Below are positions 8,247 through 15,620 of a stretch of 41,384 bases of DNA, piece by piece. Source of the DNA: Verrucomicrobiia bacterium (GTDB lineage Bacteria > Verrucomicrobiota > Verrucomicrobiia > Limisphaerales > DSYF01); contig DASTWL010000024.1 in assembly GCA_035765895.1 (NCBI GenBank), forward strand, positions 1-41,384, written 5' to 3'. Position 1 is the first letter of the stretch. Each line of letters begins with the position of its first letter. A program made the translations under genes and the position numbers. Under the pieces are notes generated by a model, which saw nothing but the letters and a program-made list of their open reading frames with translations, ran no database searches and was not told where the DNA came from.

Positions 8247-9656
8247 TCAAAGATTCATCGTGCGGGCGATGCGTTCGACTGCGTTCACCCCGGACACAAT
8301 CGAATCGCCCAGCGAAATGCCGCCGCGGTAATGGCCGGCCAGGAAGAAACCCGGCGCCTGCGCCTCGATTTCCGTCATTCGCGCGCGGTATTTGCCGTAG
8401 CCGAGATTGTATTGCGGAATGGCCTTGGGCCAAAACACGGTGTGCTGGAATGTCGGCTCGCCGTGCACGCCGAGCAACACGCGCAAATCGGCCTGCACCA
8501 GCTCATACAGCTTTTCCGCCGGCAGCGACGCCAGTTCCGGATAACGCTCACCGCCGATGTAGTTGGTCAATGTGAGATGTCCGGCCGGCGCGCGGTTCGG
8601 AAACAAGGCGGACGAGAAGATCGTGCCGAGGATTTTGAAGCCTTCCACCCGGGGAATCAACATGCCGAAGCCGTTGCACGGATGCGCCACGTCCTCGCGC
8701 CGGAAGCCCAGCACCACGCTCGCCACAGGCGGATAGCGGATTTCGGAGAAGGCGGAGAGGTCGAGCCGACCGCTTGATTGGAGCGCCGAACCGGAGTTCG
8801 GCGCTCCGAGTTCAACGTGCAGTTCCGCCAGCCTGAACGCCGTGCCCGCATAAAGCACCGCGCTGTGCTCCGCCTGGCCCGCACCCGCGGCATTCTTGAA
8901 GTTCACCGTCCAGCCGTTGGCCGTCTGCTTGAGCTGCGTGACGCTCGTATTCAGTTTGACCGCGGCGCCGAGCAGCTCGCGCAGGGTGTCGGGCAACACC
9001 TGCAAGCCTTCGTCGAAGGAAAACTTCGGCGCGCGGTCCTTTGCGACTTCGCCGCGCTTCTTGCGTTCACGCGCCCCGAGGATCTGGCCCCTGATCATTG
9101 AGCCGTATTTCTCTTCGAGCGCGGCGAGCTTGGGAAACGCCTGCTGCACGGAAAGCTTTTCCGGATCGCCCGCGTAAATGCCCGCCACCAGCGCATCAAT
9201 CGCGTGGTCCAGAAACTCCGGACACAGCCGGCGCCGGACAAAATTGGCGATGCTCTCCTCCTGCCCGTCCCGCTTCACCGGCCGGAACGGCTCGCGCAGC
9301 ACGGCCCACTTGGCGCCGAGCGTGAACAGCGGCGTGGTGAAGAATCCCAGCGGCGAGCCCGGCATTTCGATGGGCCGGCGGTAGCGCACCACGTAACGCG
9401 CCTCCGCCTGCGGGTCCGGGTCCAGGCGCCGCGGCTGCAGCCCGGCGTCATTCACGAGCTGCGTGATCTTGGGGGACGTTTCGAGGATGGTGTTCGGCCC
9501 GAACTCGGCGAGATAGCCGTCCTTGCGCAGGCTCTGAATCGCCCCGCCCACCCGGCCCGTGGCTTCATAGACCGTGACCGGAATCCCGCGGCGCTGGAGA
9601 TAAAACCCCGCCGTGAGTCCGGTGATACCGCCGCCGATGATGGCTACGGGTTTCAT
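8247..9656 (-). CDS. hemG: Protoporphyrinogen oxidase, HemY-type FAD enzyme
   Basis: A 469-residue flavoprotein beginning with the FAD-binding motif 'VAIIGGGITGLTAGFYLQRRG' region (residues 4-24). It continues with 'VYEATGRVGGAIQSL' and ends with 'GFFLAGHYRGGISLGDSIVSGVNAVERI', the second FAD-contact motif of this family. It oxidises protoporphyrinogen IX to protoporphyrin IX. The start lies 7 bases after a duplicated hemN stop codon (see 9664-9730), which suggests hemN and hemG were once directly coupled. A perfect 12-bp inverted repeat lies inside the coding sequence (8780-8807). Coproporphyrinogen oxidase (Gram-positive HemY) is a close relative, but hemN and hemH context favours the protoporphyrin route. 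Confidence 0.93.
   Translation of the reverse strand: MKPVAIIGGGITGLTAGFYLQRRGIPVTVYEATGRVGGAIQSLRKDGYLAEFGPNTILETSPKITQLVNDAGLQPRRLDPDPQAEARYVVRYRRPIEMPGSPLGFFTTPLFTLGAKWAVLREPFRPVKRDGQEESIANFVRRRLCPEFLDHAIDALVAGIYAGDPEKLSVQQAFPKLAALEEKYGSMIRGQILGARERKKRGEVAKDRAPKFSFDEGLQVLPDTLRELLGAAVKLNTSVTQLKQTANGWTVNFKNAAGAGQAEHSAVLYAGTAFRLAELHVELGAPNSGSALQSSGRLDLSAFSEIRYPPVASVVLGFRREDVAHPCNGFGMLIPRVEGFKILGTIFSSALFPNRAPAGHLTLTNYIGGERYPELASLPAEKLYELVQADLRVLLGVHGEPTFQHTVFWPKAIPQYNLGYGKYRARMTEIEAQAPGFFLAGHYRGGISLGDSIVSGVNAVERIARTMNL
8780..8807. repeat. Perfect 12-bp inverted repeat inside hemG
   Basis: GGAGCGCCGAAC, then a 4-base loop CGGA, then GTTCGGCGCTCC: both arms match over all 12 bases. It codes in frame for part of a Gly/Ser/Ala-rich segment of HemG. 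The form resembles short palindromic elements that can insert into reading frames. Only one copy of this exact arm was noticed in the window. Confidence 0.85.
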
Positions 9657-9663
9657 GAAAAAT

Positions 9664-9730
9664 TAAATCGTCCGCGAAGGGCGCCGTTTGCCCACGGGGG
9701 CAAGCGTGTTGTCGAAGCCCATCGCGATGT
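9664..9730 (-). pseudogene. Duplicated 3' end of hemN (remnant)
   Basis: Read on the minus strand in the hemN frame, this segment encodes 'FDNTLAPVGKRRPSRTI' and a TAA stop. The C-terminus of the intact HemN is 'FDNTLAPVGERRHSRTI'. Aligned bases 9665-9730 against 10450-10515 show 7 mismatches in 66, several of them at third codon positions. The remnant stop is 7 bases before the hemG ATG, where an intact hemN would naturally have ended. It marks the far edge of the inserted toxin-antitoxin cassette. Confidence 0.85.
9665..9730. repeat. Direct repeat, left copy (hemN 3' end)
   Basis: Left member of an imperfect 66-bp direct repeat, 59 of 66 bases identical by hand alignment to 10450-10515. 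The offset between copies is 785 bases, and the intervening DNA is almost entirely the toxin-antitoxin pair. Confidence 0.85.
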
Positions 9731-9733
9731 GGT

Positions 9734-10063
9734 TCAGGCCGCGAGCAGTTCCGGATGACGTGCCGCGATCCGCAGCAACTTCAAGGCGGCACCGCTGGGT
9801 TCACGCTGGCCCGATTCCCAACTGATGGCGGTGGGCTTGGGCACGTTGAGCAGCGCCGCAAAGACGGCTTGGCTGACGCCCAGGCGTTTTCGCAACTCGG
9901 CGATTTCGCGGGGCTTGATGGACTTCTCGCGCGGCGGCAGGGCCAGCCGCGTGGTGCGCATCGTCAGGCGTTTACCGCCGCTGACGTGCTTGGCCACCCC
10001 CTCAAGACGCCGGATCAGTTCCTCAGCGTCGAATTCAATCTCATTTTTTGTTTTGCGCGGCAT
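9734..10063 (-). CDS. XRE-family antitoxin (HigA-like)
   Basis: A 109-residue protein. The C-terminal half is a helix-turn-helix: 'PREIAELRKRLGVSQAVFAALLNVPKPTAISWESGQREPSG' region, followed by 'ALKLLRIAARHPELL'. The N-terminal part is basic and acidic mixed, without known motif. It starts inside the end of the upstream RelE/HigB-type toxin gene, with a 23-base overlap. Toxin-first order is the HigBA arrangement. It should neutralise the toxin and repress the shared promoter. Because the toxin is frameshifted, the antitoxin may now be an orphan regulator. Its 3' end abuts the duplicated hemN tail. Confidence 0.85.
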   Translation of the reverse strand: MPRKTKNEIEFDAEELIRRLEGVAKHVSGGKRLTMRTTRLALPPREKSIKPREIAELRKRLGVSQAVFAALLNVPKPTAISWESGQREPSGAALKLLRIAARHPELLAA

Positions 10064-10392
10064 AAGCTTGTTCGATTTGTCGGGCCAGCAGGCGCAGACG
10101 GAACCGCTGGTCGGCCGACAGGTCTGACTGCCGGGATTTCGTGTAGAGAAACAACAGGATCACCTTCTCCACGCGTGGCAGGTGCAGATAAATCACCCGG
10201 GCGCCAGCCGATTTACCCCGCCCCGGCAACTTCATCCGCACCTTGCGGAGGCCCCCCCGAGTCTCGGATCACATCGCCCTTGTCTGGATTGTGAAGCAGT
10301 TCGAGTTGCAACGCCCGCAACGCTTCCTCGTTGGCGATCCGATGCAGGTCGCGCGTGAACTCCGGCACCTCCACAAACTCCAGCGCCTTCAT
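10041..10392 (-). pseudogene. RelE/HigB-family toxin, frameshifted
   Basis: Two frames together make one toxin of about 116 residues. The first begins at the ATG at 10392 ('MKALEFVEVPEFTRDLHRI') and runs to 'GDVIRDSGG'. The second continues 'LRKVRMKLPGRGKSAGARVIYL' region, then 'VEKVILLFLYTKSRQSDLS'. The join is at a run of seven C on the plus strand (10252-10258); removing one base restores a continuous frame. The complete protein would match RelE/ParE-superfamily ribosome-dependent or HigB-like RNases in length and order. The indel may be a real inactivation or a homopolymer sequencing error. It directly precedes and overlaps the XRE antitoxin. Confidence 0.8.
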
Positions 10393-10447
10393 ACGAGCGG
10401 ATTCTATACTACCATGTAACACACCGCAAGCCGGGAACGACAGGCGA

Positions 10448-11824
10448 TCAAATCGTCCGCGAATGCCGCCGTTCGCCGACGGGCGCGAGCGTGTTGTCGA
10501 AGCACATCGCGATGTTGCGGATGAACAGGCGGCCCGTCTCGGTGACGTCCAGGCCCGCGGCCGTGCGTTGCACCAGTCCATCCGCCTCGAAGGGCGCGAG
10601 CGCAGCCAGTTCCGGCGCGAAGTGCTCCGCGAAGTTGATGCCGAGCTTCCGGCCCATCGCGGCGAAGTCGAGCGAGAGATCGCACATCACCCGCATGATG
10701 GTTTCGCGGCGGATGTGGTCTTCCGGCGTCACGAAATACGCCTTGTGCAACGGCGCGCGGCCGCCATCCACCGCCGCCTGCCAGACCGGGAGTTCCTTCT
10801 CGTTCTGCCAGTAGGCGTCGGGAATCTGCGAGATGCTGGACATGCCGAAGGCGTAAATGTCCGTCCCCGCGCGCGTGCTGTAACCCTGGAAATTCCGCTG
10901 CAACTGCTTGTTCCGCTGCGCCACGGCGAGTTCGTCGTCCGGCTTCGCAAAATGGTCCATGCCGATGTAAACGTAGCGGTCATCCTCGGTCAGGCGCTCG
11001 ATGACGGTCTTGAGAATCTGCAGCTTCACGTCCGCAGTCGGCAGGACTTTTGCCTGCAAAATTTTCTGCGCCGGCTTGATCCACGGCACGTGCGCGTAGC
11101 TGAACACGGCCAAACGGTCGGGCTGCATCTGGAGCACCGTGTCGAGCGTGTGGTTGAACGACGCCACGGTCTGATGCGGCAGGCCGTAAATCAGGTCAAG
11201 ATTCACCGAGCGGAAGCCCAGTTCGCGCAGCCAGTCGAGCGCCTGCTGCGTCATGGCGACGGGCTGGATGCGGTGCACGGCCTCCTGCACCTGCGGGTTG
11301 AAATCCTGCACGCCCATCGAGGCGCGGTTGAAGCCAATCTCCGCCAGCGCCACCACGTGGTCCCGCGTCAGCCGGCGCGGATCCACCTCGACGCTGGCCT
11401 CGATGTCGGCGGCGAAATCGAAGTGCTGGTGGATGATTTCGCCGAGGCGGCGGATTTCGTCGGGCTTGAGGAACGTGGGCGAGCCGCCGCCGAAATGGAG
11501 TTGGACGGCCTTGCGCTGCCGGTTGAGGAGCGGCGCCATGAGCGCGACTTCGCGGCCGAGCGCCTCCACGTAGCCCATGCCGCGGCTGTGATCGAGCGTG
11601 ATGACCGTGGTGCAGCCACAGAACCAGCAGAGCGTTTCGCAGAACGGAATGTGAAAATAGAGCGACAGACCGCGTTCGGTCTCGTTGTTGGCCGAGATGC
11701 GGTCGCGCAGCGCCTCCCACGTCACGGCCTCCGTGAATTTGGTGGCGGGCGGATACGACGTGTAGCGCGGGCCGGGCTGGTTGTATTTCTCAACCAGGGC
11801 AAGATCAACTTTGAGCGTGCTCAT
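10448..11824 (-). CDS. hemN: Oxygen-independent coproporphyrinogen III oxidase
   Basis: A 458-residue radical SAM enzyme. The N-terminal 'YNQPGPRYTSYPP' is typical of true HemN. The cluster motif is 'CETLCWFCGC' (Cys-x3-Cys-x2-Cys, with the extra Cys of HemN). 'LHFGGGSPTFL', 'GVQDFNPQVQEAVHRIQP' and 'NLDLIYGLPHQT' follow, and the C-terminus has 'VTETGRLFIRNIAMCFDN'. It makes protoporphyrinogen IX from coproporphyrinogen III without O2. It lies 57 bases after hemE on the same strand. The last 66 bases are the right copy of the direct repeat, so the present C-terminus may have been brought by, or rebuilt after, the toxin-antitoxin insertion. Confidence 0.95.
   Translation of the reverse strand: MSTLKVDLALVEKYNQPGPRYTSYPPATKFTEAVTWEALRDRISANNETERGLSLYFHIPFCETLCWFCGCTTVITLDHSRGMGYVEALGREVALMAPLLNRQRKAVQLHFGGGSPTFLKPDEIRRLGEIIHQHFDFAADIEASVEVDPRRLTRDHVVALAEIGFNRASMGVQDFNPQVQEAVHRIQPVAMTQQALDWLRELGFRSVNLDLIYGLPHQTVASFNHTLDTVLQMQPDRLAVFSYAHVPWIKPAQKILQAKVLPTADVKLQILKTVIERLTEDDRYVYIGMDHFAKPDDELAVAQRNKQLQRNFQGYSTRAGTDIYAFGMSSISQIPDAYWQNEKELPVWQAAVDGGRAPLHKAYFVTPEDHIRRETIMRVMCDLSLDFAAMGRKLGINFAEHFAPELAALAPFEADGLVQRTAAGLDVTETGRLFIRNIAMCFDNTLAPVGERRHSRTI
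10450..10515. repeat. Direct repeat, right copy (3' end of intact hemN)
   Basis: Right member of the 66-bp imperfect direct repeat shared with 9665-9730. It forms the functional C-terminal codons of hemN. No inverted terminal repeats or transposase gene accompany the pair. Confidence 0.85.
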
Positions 11825-11881
11825 GCGAAACGACTTTAACCACGGACGGCGGCGGATGCACCCCGATTTGCGGCGCGAGGC

Positions 11882-12904
11882 TCAACCACCATGCACCGTG
11901 TCCACGACGGCCTGGATGCATTCCAGCTTCGACTCGGGGGTGACGCCGTGGCCAAGGTTGAAAATGTGGCCGGGCCGGCCCTTCAGGTCCGCCAAAATGC
12001 GCCGGGTTTCCGCGGCCGCGGCTTCGGGCGAGGTGCTGAGCAGGAACGGGTCGAGGTTGCCCTGCACGGCCACGTTCTTCGGCAGCCGCGCCGCCACGTC
12101 GGCGAGGCGCACGCCCCAATCCACGCCCAGCACATCCGCGCCGGTGCCCACCAGGTCGTCCCAGTTCCCGTGCGCCCCCTTGGAAAACACAATGACCGGC
12201 GTGTGGCCCTTGAGGCCGCTGATGATCTGCTGCATCCAACGCCCGGACGCTTCGGGAAAGGCGCTGGAACTCAGGCTGCCGCCGAGCGTGTCGAAGATTT
12301 GGATGGCATCCACGCCCGTATCAATCTGCATCTGCAAATAACGGGTGCAGGCTTCGGTGAGTTTTTCGCAGAGGCGGTTGAACAGCTTCGGTTCGCGGTA
12401 AAACATCGCCTTGGCGCCGGAAAATTCCTTCGCGCTGCCACCTTCGACCATGAAGTTGGCCAGCGTCCACGGCGAGCCCGCAAAGCCAAGCAACGCCGTC
12501 TTGGTGCCGAGCTGGGCGCGGATCAGCTTGAGCGCCTCGGCCACGTAGTGCAGCCGGTCCACCACGGCGTTCACGTCGAGCTTTTCCACGTCGGCCGCGG
12601 TGCGGACGGCGAAGTCCATGCCGATGCCGCCGGCTTCGCGAAACTGGTAGCCCTGGCCCAGGCCCTCGCAAACGACGAGGATGTCGCTGAACAGAATCGC
12701 CGCGTCGAAGCCGAAGCGGCGGATGGGTTGCAGCGTGACTTCGGCGGCGAGTTCGGGCGTCTGGACCAGTTGCAGGAACGTGAACTTCTCCTTCAACGTC
12801 CGGTATTCCGGCAGGGCGCGGCCGGCCTGGCGCATGAGCCACAGCGGCGGACGCGGGACCGGTTCACAACGAACGGCGGCGAGGAAGAGGTTTCGGCTGT
12901 TCAT
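11882..12904 (-). CDS. hemE: Uroporphyrinogen decarboxylase
   Basis: A 340-residue protein, the usual UroD length. It opens 'MNSRNLFLAAVRCEPVPRPP', followed by the active-site 'LWLMRQAGRALPEYR'. 'DAAILFSDILVVCEGLG' carries the catalytic Asp; 'LLGFAGSPWTLANFMVEGG' and the C-terminal 'IFNLGHGVTPES' are family signatures. It decarboxylates uroporphyrinogen III to coproporphyrinogen III. The frame is open upstream to 13060, but those 52 residues are not UroD-like, so the ATG at 12904 is preferred. It heads the heme run hemE-hemN-(TA)-hemG-hemH, all on the minus strand. Confidence 0.96.
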   Translation of the reverse strand: MNSRNLFLAAVRCEPVPRPPLWLMRQAGRALPEYRTLKEKFTFLQLVQTPELAAEVTLQPIRRFGFDAAILFSDILVVCEGLGQGYQFREAGGIGMDFAVRTAADVEKLDVNAVVDRLHYVAEALKLIRAQLGTKTALLGFAGSPWTLANFMVEGGSAKEFSGAKAMFYREPKLFNRLCEKLTEACTRYLQMQIDTGVDAIQIFDTLGGSLSSSAFPEASGRWMQQIISGLKGHTPVIVFSKGAHGNWDDLVGTGADVLGVDWGVRLADVAARLPKNVAVQGNLDPFLLSTSPEAAAAETRRILADLKGRPGHIFNLGHGVTPESKLECIQAVVDTVHGG

Positions 12905-13075
12905 GGTTTCGGCGGAGCCGGACCGCGGTTGATCAGACTGCCGACCCTGCGCGGAACTGCGCTCCGGGAGATTGCTTGTCGAATACATCACGTTTAACGC
13001 CAACCTGCGAGCTTCGCTACGACTTAGGCCACGCACGAAAACGTCGCGTTCACGTGTCATTCAGCATAAGGCCGA

Positions 13076-13107
13076 AACCGGGCAAAACTATACCGTTCTT
13101 GCCGGTT
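13076..13107. other. Imperfect hairpin between CBM48 gene and hemE
   Basis: AACCGGGCAA (13076-13085) and TTGCCGGTT (13099-13107) pair with one bulged G. It lies downstream of the CBM48 gene and upstream of the hemE ATG. No T-tract follows on either strand, so it may be a weak terminator, an attenuator or nothing. Confidence 0.3.
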
Positions 13108-13141
13108 AATGCACATATTTTGTGAAGCCGGGCCGCCGCGC

Positions 13142-13417
13142 CTACGCCACGATCCGCACGGCGTCCTGCGTGCCAAAGGCGTTCGGCACGTGGAGCGGAC
13201 AGACGGGGTCATCGCGCCATTCGCCATCCACAAGGAAGCGGTAATGATAGGTGCCCGGGGGCAGCGGCACGGAAACCTTCCAGCGCCCGCGTGGGCTGCG
13301 TTTGAGGGGAATCGGGTGCGCCAGCCAGCCGGTGAAGTCGCCCGCCAACAGGACGGACTGCGCCGCCGGAGCGTCCAGCGCGAATTCCCGCTTGGGAATG
13401 ACGGTCGTCGTTGCCAT
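13142..13417 (-). CDS. Small glycogen-binding (CBM48/AMPK-beta-like) protein
   Basis: A 91-residue single-domain protein. The sequence 'FALDAPAAQSVLLAGDFTGW' is the start of an isoamylase-N/AMPK glycogen-binding domain. 'WKVSVPLPPGTYHYRFLVDGEW' and 'DDPVCPLHVPNAFGTQDAVRIV' complete it. Trp in 'DFTGW' and in 'DGEW' would be sugar contacts. There is no catalytic domain, signal peptide or membrane segment, so it is probably a cytosolic glycogen-associated or regulatory protein. It follows the outer-membrane barrel gene by 60 bases on the same strand, but a functional link is not evident. Confidence 0.85.
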   Translation of the reverse strand: MATTTVIPKREFALDAPAAQSVLLAGDFTGWLAHPIPLKRSPRGRWKVSVPLPPGTYHYRFLVDGEWRDDPVCPLHVPNAFGTQDAVRIVA

Positions 13418-13477
13418 AAACCACGGTTTTCCGGACTTATCCTACGCCCGACGACGCGAACGCGCCACCCGTCCGGC

Positions 13478-15601
13478 TCAGAAACGGTATTGCATGCTGG
13501 CGTAGATGAGATGCGCCTCGCTGTCGTCGTGGCCGCCGCTCAGTTGGTCGGTGTAACGGAAGTAACCGTATTTCAAATTCGCCCGCACGTGCGGCGTGAG
13601 CCGGCGCGAAATCATGGCCGTGGTGCCGTGTTCCTCCGCGCCCGCGCCGAGCGGCACGCCGACGACGGAATTGTCCTGATAATCGTCGGCGCGGTAATAG
13701 AAATATCCCAGGTTCAAATCCGTCTTGTCGTCCAGCACCAGCGTCGAGTTGAAATTGACGGTCCAGTAATTGTTCTGCGCGTCCAGCACCGCCTGCGTGT
13801 AGTCCGACACCGGCGTGTGCGTCGTGCTGAGGACGTAGTTGAAGCCGGCCTGCAACGACAGCCGCGACCACGGCGTCCACGTGGCATTTTGCGCGATGAT
13901 GTGGCTGTTCAGTTCCGAGGATTCCGTTTCACCCAGGCCGGAAACGGCGTCGGGCTTCGTGTGCACCGTCGAGAGCTGGTATTCGTAACGGCTGACCAGC
14001 GTGACGTTGCGCCACGGCCGGAGCGTCAACCGCACGTTGCCGTCATACGTCTCGAAGTTCTGCATCACGAGATACGCGGGGTAGCGGTTGGCGGAATCGT
14101 TGGCCGTGCTGTCCACCGGATGGTCGTAATCGTAGGCGTTTCGCTTGTAATAACCGCCCACGTCGAGCGATGTGCGCGGCGCCAGATACCAGCGGACGCC
14201 GGCCGAGTATTTCTGGAAGAACCGGCTGTCCTCCGATTGCCGGTTCACCGGCGCGATTTGTTCGAGGCCGCCGTTCTCGTTCAAATTGCCGTCGCCCTGC
14301 GTCCATTCGCCGCGCGCATACAGCACCCAGTTCGTGATGCCGGAGTAGTTGACGTCGAGCCGTTCGGTCACGTCCAGCGTGTCGCCGTCGGACCGGCTGC
14401 TGGTGAACACCGGCGCACTCGTGCCGGACGTGCGAAAGGCGCCGGAATCCGCGTTCCAATCCTCCTTCTGCACGCGCAGGGATGGCGTGATGGTGAGATC
14501 CTTCGCGGGCAGCGTCATCAGGTTCAGGTTCATCACGTAGTCGTTCACCTCGCCGCCGCCGCTGAGGTCGTAGTAACCCAGTCCGTTGGCCACGCTCGGC
14601 GCGTAGCTGACATCGAAGTCGTTGCCGTAAACGCGGCTGCCGGAGTAATCGCTGTTCATCGTGCTGAACAGAAAACCCGACGAAAGAAAGATCTTCTGCT
14701 TGAACCACGTCTCGCTGAACGCATGCACGCTGAAGAAGTCGTAGGACGTGCCTTCGCGATCGGTGAGATACGCCTGGGTGGGTTCGCCCGGGAACTGCAC
14801 CATCTTGCGCGCGTCGTCCAGCGTGCCGGTTTCGTAACGCAGGCCCAGGCCAAGGGTGGTGGACTTGATGTGGTGCTTCGCGTCCAGCTCGAAAATGTCC
14901 ACCGTCTCGTCGAGGTCGTAGAAGCCGGGATTCAACGCGCGCGTGAAGGCGTTGAAGTTCGGATGTGACTGGCCCCAGCTCGTGGAACTCTTGTCGCCGT
15001 CGCGGAAGCGGTGCGTGTATTTGAACGTCACCTGCGGCACGTTCTCCAGCCGCAGCCCGGCTTCGAGCGAAAACTCGCCGCGATCCAGCCCCAGCGCCTC
15101 GTCGGAGCCGGGCAATGGATACCAGAGGTCGTCCGGCCGGTAATATCCCCCGTTGCCATCATACCACGTGCGGAACTCCGTGTAGTTGAACCGCAGGTAA
15201 CCCAGCTTTTCGCGCCGCAATTCCAGGCCGAGCTTGTAATCGTGCTGATCGAACAACGCGCGCCCGTCGAGCGTGAGTGTGGTGCGCTTGTCCACGTTCG
15301 CCTGGTAATGCAGGTCTTCGAGCCCGCCGAAGGCGCCGGCGCCGTGCCGCAGCCGTTCCTCCGCCTGCGCCTGGCTGCCTTTTGTGAACAAGCCGCCGGC
15401 GGAAAATTCCACCCAGTTGTTGTAGGTGTCCTTGCCGCCCTCGAACATCTCCTCGGGCGTCGGCGGCTTTTCGGCCTTCGGTTCGTCGGCCGCCCGCGCC
15501 GCCACGACGCCCGCCGCGAGCGCGGTGCCGATCACGCAATGGCCCAGCCAGGCCGCCCGGCGGGGAAGTTTTTTCCGTCTGGATCGCGATGTGGTTTTCA
15601 T
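13478..15601 (-). CDS. Outer-membrane beta-barrel protein, candidate MtrB/PioB-type porin
   Basis: A 707-residue protein. It has a basic n-region, hydrophobic core and 'AARAADEPK' signal-peptide end. The rest alternates polar and aromatic residues in short strands with turns such as 'YYRPDDLWYPLPG', and the last residues are 'MQYRF', a C-terminal aromatic typical of outer-membrane barrels. MtrB/PioB barrels sheath a periplasmic decaheme cytochrome and let its electrons cross the outer membrane. The gene begins 20 bases after an MtrA/DmsE-like cytochrome gene, and this pairing is the main support. The N-terminal CXXC seen in some MtrB proteins is absent. A generic porin is the alternative. Confidence 0.7.
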   Translation of the reverse strand: MKTTSRSRRKKLPRRAAWLGHCVIGTALAAGVVAARAADEPKAEKPPTPEEMFEGGKDTYNNWVEFSAGGLFTKGSQAQAEERLRHGAGAFGGLEDLHYQANVDKRTTLTLDGRALFDQHDYKLGLELRREKLGYLRFNYTEFRTWYDGNGGYYRPDDLWYPLPGSDEALGLDRGEFSLEAGLRLENVPQVTFKYTHRFRDGDKSSTSWGQSHPNFNAFTRALNPGFYDLDETVDIFELDAKHHIKSTTLGLGLRYETGTLDDARKMVQFPGEPTQAYLTDREGTSYDFFSVHAFSETWFKQKIFLSSGFLFSTMNSDYSGSRVYGNDFDVSYAPSVANGLGYYDLSGGGEVNDYVMNLNLMTLPAKDLTITPSLRVQKEDWNADSGAFRTSGTSAPVFTSSRSDGDTLDVTERLDVNYSGITNWVLYARGEWTQGDGNLNENGGLEQIAPVNRQSEDSRFFQKYSAGVRWYLAPRTSLDVGGYYKRNAYDYDHPVDSTANDSANRYPAYLVMQNFETYDGNVRLTLRPWRNVTLVSRYEYQLSTVHTKPDAVSGLGETESSELNSHIIAQNATWTPWSRLSLQAGFNYVLSTTHTPVSDYTQAVLDAQNNYWTVNFNSTLVLDDKTDLNLGYFYYRADDYQDNSVVGVPLGAGAEEHGTTAMISRRLTPHVRANLKYGYFRYTDQLSGGHDDSEAHLIYASMQYRF

Positions 15602-15620
15602 CTGCTTGCCCGTTGCGTCG

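Noticed and set aside
9665-10515. Classical transposon or insertion sequence around the toxin-antitoxin pair
   Set aside because: No transposase, no terminal inverted repeats, and the flanking repeat is a gene end of 66 bp, far longer than a target-site duplication.
12905-13060. N-terminal extension of hemE to the upstream ATG
   Set aside because: The extra 52 residues do not resemble any UroD; the family begins at the ATG at 12904.
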